From an uncultured Peptococcaceae bacterium (lineage in GTDB: Bacteria > Bacillota > Peptococcia > Peptococcales > Peptococcaceae), in contig CABQBF010000063.1 in assembly GCA_902462325.1 (NCBI GenBank), positions 1 through 13,280 on the forward strand: 13,280 bases of DNA, written 5' to 3'. The notes beneath the pieces are model-generated. The model had not been told where the DNA came from and did not search any database. It saw only the letters and a list, made by a program, of their open reading frames with translations. Both the position numbers and the translations under genes were made by a program. Below, piece after piece: positions 12,471-13,280 of the stretch. Positions within the stretch are counted from its first letter, which is position 1; each line of letters begins with the position of its first letter.

Positions 12471-12848
12471 ATGGATAAGTACATCTATGACGAAAGCAAT
12501 GGTCTGTGGTATCAGTTGCAGGGCGAATATTATCTACCGTGCCTTACCTTGCCACCCGAAGAAGAAAAGCCCATTGGGGTATAGGGGCAGCGGCACTTGC
12601 GGTATATCAAGGAGTATAACCAGCTGTTCTATGTTAATCTATTGATAAACGGCAAATTCAACAGCTATCTTGCCGACATAAACGAGCAGGCAAAGCAGTT
12701 GCTCTTTCGGCTGGTAAAGCAGCTTGCCGAAAAAGAAGGCATAACGGAAGAACTCAAAAGTACCAACCAAATAGCTTGAATTGGCGCAATGAATAATATA
12801 CGGACAAGAGCAGGAGAAATTGTTAATATAAACTTAATTTACGCATAA
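12471..12848 (+). pseudogene. tnpV: Degenerate tnpV (transposon-encoded protein TnpV)
   Basis: The frame translates as a TnpV protein of the kind carried by Tn4451-like and other clostridial mobile elements: 'MDKYIYDESNGLWYQLQGEY' then 'YLPCLTLPPEEEKPIGV', stop, 'GQRHLRYIKEYNQLFYVNLL', 'GKFNSYLADINEQAKQLLFR', 'EGITEELKSTNQIA', stop, 'IGAMNNIRTRAGEIVNINLIYA'. The stops are TAG at 12582-12584 and TGA at 12777-12779. Family members as I recall them have Trp at both points (IWGQRH and EWVGRMNN), so each is one G-to-A change from TGG. Total length (125 codons plus stop) equals the normal family length, so there are no frameshifts. GGAG lies about 9 nt before the ATG. No integrase, resolvase or other element gene is left nearby. 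The role of TnpV is not established. Confidence 0.8.
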
Positions 12849-12925
12849 TCACACTTCGGAAGCGGTATGGGATACTCATATCGCATTCTTTTCCTAGTTG
12901 CGCAATAGATTTTTTCACAAATCTG

Positions 12926-12934
12926 TGATAAAAT
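12926..12934 (+). promoter_or_regulatory. Candidate extended -10 promoter of the hydrolase gene
   Basis: TGATAAAAT (12926-12934) fits an extended -10 and lies 59 bp before the ATG at 12994. A short dyad TCACA-AATC-TGTGA (12915-12928) overlaps its upstream edge and could be an operator. No good -35 is seen at the normal distance. Confidence 0.35.
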
Positions 12935-12993
12935 TTGCAATGTCTAAGAAACAAATAGGAATCAATATATTAGCAGTTATAGGGGATGATTTC

Positions 12994-13280
12994 ATGACAA
13001 AAGTTCAAAAAAAGCAGTTTGCCTGTTATAGAAACAAATTCATGATTAAAGGAGTTGAATATAAATACGAAAAAAATAATGGGATTCCAATAATTATGAG
13101 TCATGCATTTTTAATGAATCAAAAAATTATGAAAAAATATGCAATAGCATTGGCAATAGAGGGATATGTAGTCTATACATATGATTTTTGCGGCGGTGCG
13201 ATTTTTGGCAAAAGCGATGGAAAATTCTCTGATATGTCAATTGATACGGAAAAAGAAGATTTAACGACCATCATAAATTA
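12994..13280 (+). CDS. Alpha/beta hydrolase, N-terminal part (cut by window end)
   Basis: This is the start of an alpha/beta-hydrolase gene that runs off the right edge; 95 codons are visible. 'NGIPIIMSHAFLMNQKIMKKYAIALAIEGYVVYTYDFCGGAIFGKSDGKFSDMS' matches the first strand, oxyanion-loop (H-A/G-F) and second strand of the serine aminopeptidase/Hydrolase_4 group, followed by 'STLTEVEDLKAVI'-type spacing ('DTEKEDLTTIIN'). The catalytic GxSxG and His lie beyond the window. Usual members have HG in the first loop; here it is HA. AGGGG precedes the ATG by 9 nt. Codon choice is strongly AT-rich, unlike the core genes to the left, and it sits directly behind a mobile-element remnant, so recent transfer is plausible. 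The substrate is unknown. Confidence 0.72.
   Translation, partial: MTKVQKKQFACYRNKFMIKGVEYKYEKNNGIPIIMSHAFLMNQKIMKKYAIALAIEGYVVYTYDFCGGAIFGKSDGKFSDMSIDTEKEDLTTIIN

Noticed and set aside
1..13280. CRISPR array, tRNA, rRNA or complete insertion sequence.
   Set aside because: The repeats seen are short boxes with 20- or 23-bp periods, not CRISPR repeats with spacers. No cloverleaf, rRNA segment or transposase was recognised.

Overview
The window looks like chromosomal DNA from a low-to-mid GC Bacillota, most likely a gut-type clostridial lineage. Several things point that way: strong AGGAGG-type ribosome sites, a YtrA/GntR-ABC operon, an ECF sigma with a DUF4367-like anti-sigma, an Amidase_6-like secreted protein, a tnpV remnant, and two exact copies of the Bacillus-type parS site TGTTTCACGTGAAACA. 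Clustered parS sites are normally origin-proximal. No species can be named from sequence alone.

Left end (1-2133): a replicon-like module. A DnaD/phage-replisome-organizer-like initiator gene (702-1718, + strand) is preceded by 700 bases without a convincing gene. That stretch holds four ordered elements: two 22-bp dyads (48-125), an A-rich strip with about eight AAAACAT motifs, five GGTTGTTTG-type boxes (307-393), and five AACYGGTTAAAAC-type boxes (536-625). Both box families contain triplets spaced exactly 20 bp. The gene is followed by three 23-bp direct repeats (1742-1803) and by about 330 bases with no gene but several small palindromes. This resembles an iteron origin of an integrated plasmid, phage or ICE.

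Middle-left (2134-5690): an ECF sigma/anti-sigma pair, then a small secreted protein and a secreted amidase that carries a frameshift. All are on the minus strand. The same bipartite motif (CCGAAA-14 bp-CGTATT) lies upstream of both the sigma gene and the secreted-protein gene, so the sigma probably activates its own operon and this secreted output.

Middle (5770-9677): minus-strand genes for a membrane-anchored DUF4097-like protein, a PgaB/IcaB-type polysaccharide deacetylase, pyridoxamine kinase and a Dabb-family protein, separated by intrinsic terminators. Two parS sites lie just downstream of stop codons. A terminator-like hairpin abuts the deacetylase start codon and contains its Shine-Dalgarno.

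Right (9699-12271): a compact operon read leftward, with YtrA-type GntR repressor, ABC ATPase and two paralogous ABC-2 permeases. The first three genes are joined by 4-bp ATGA overlaps. An 11-bp-arm palindrome overlaps the operon's sigma-A promoter.

Far right (12370-13280): a tnpV pseudogene with two Trp-to-stop codons, then the start of an AT-rich alpha/beta hydrolase gene cut by the window end. Mobile-element remains thus flank the core genes on both sides. All confident genes from 2249 to 12211 point left; if genes are co-oriented with replication, the chromosomal origin lies to the right.
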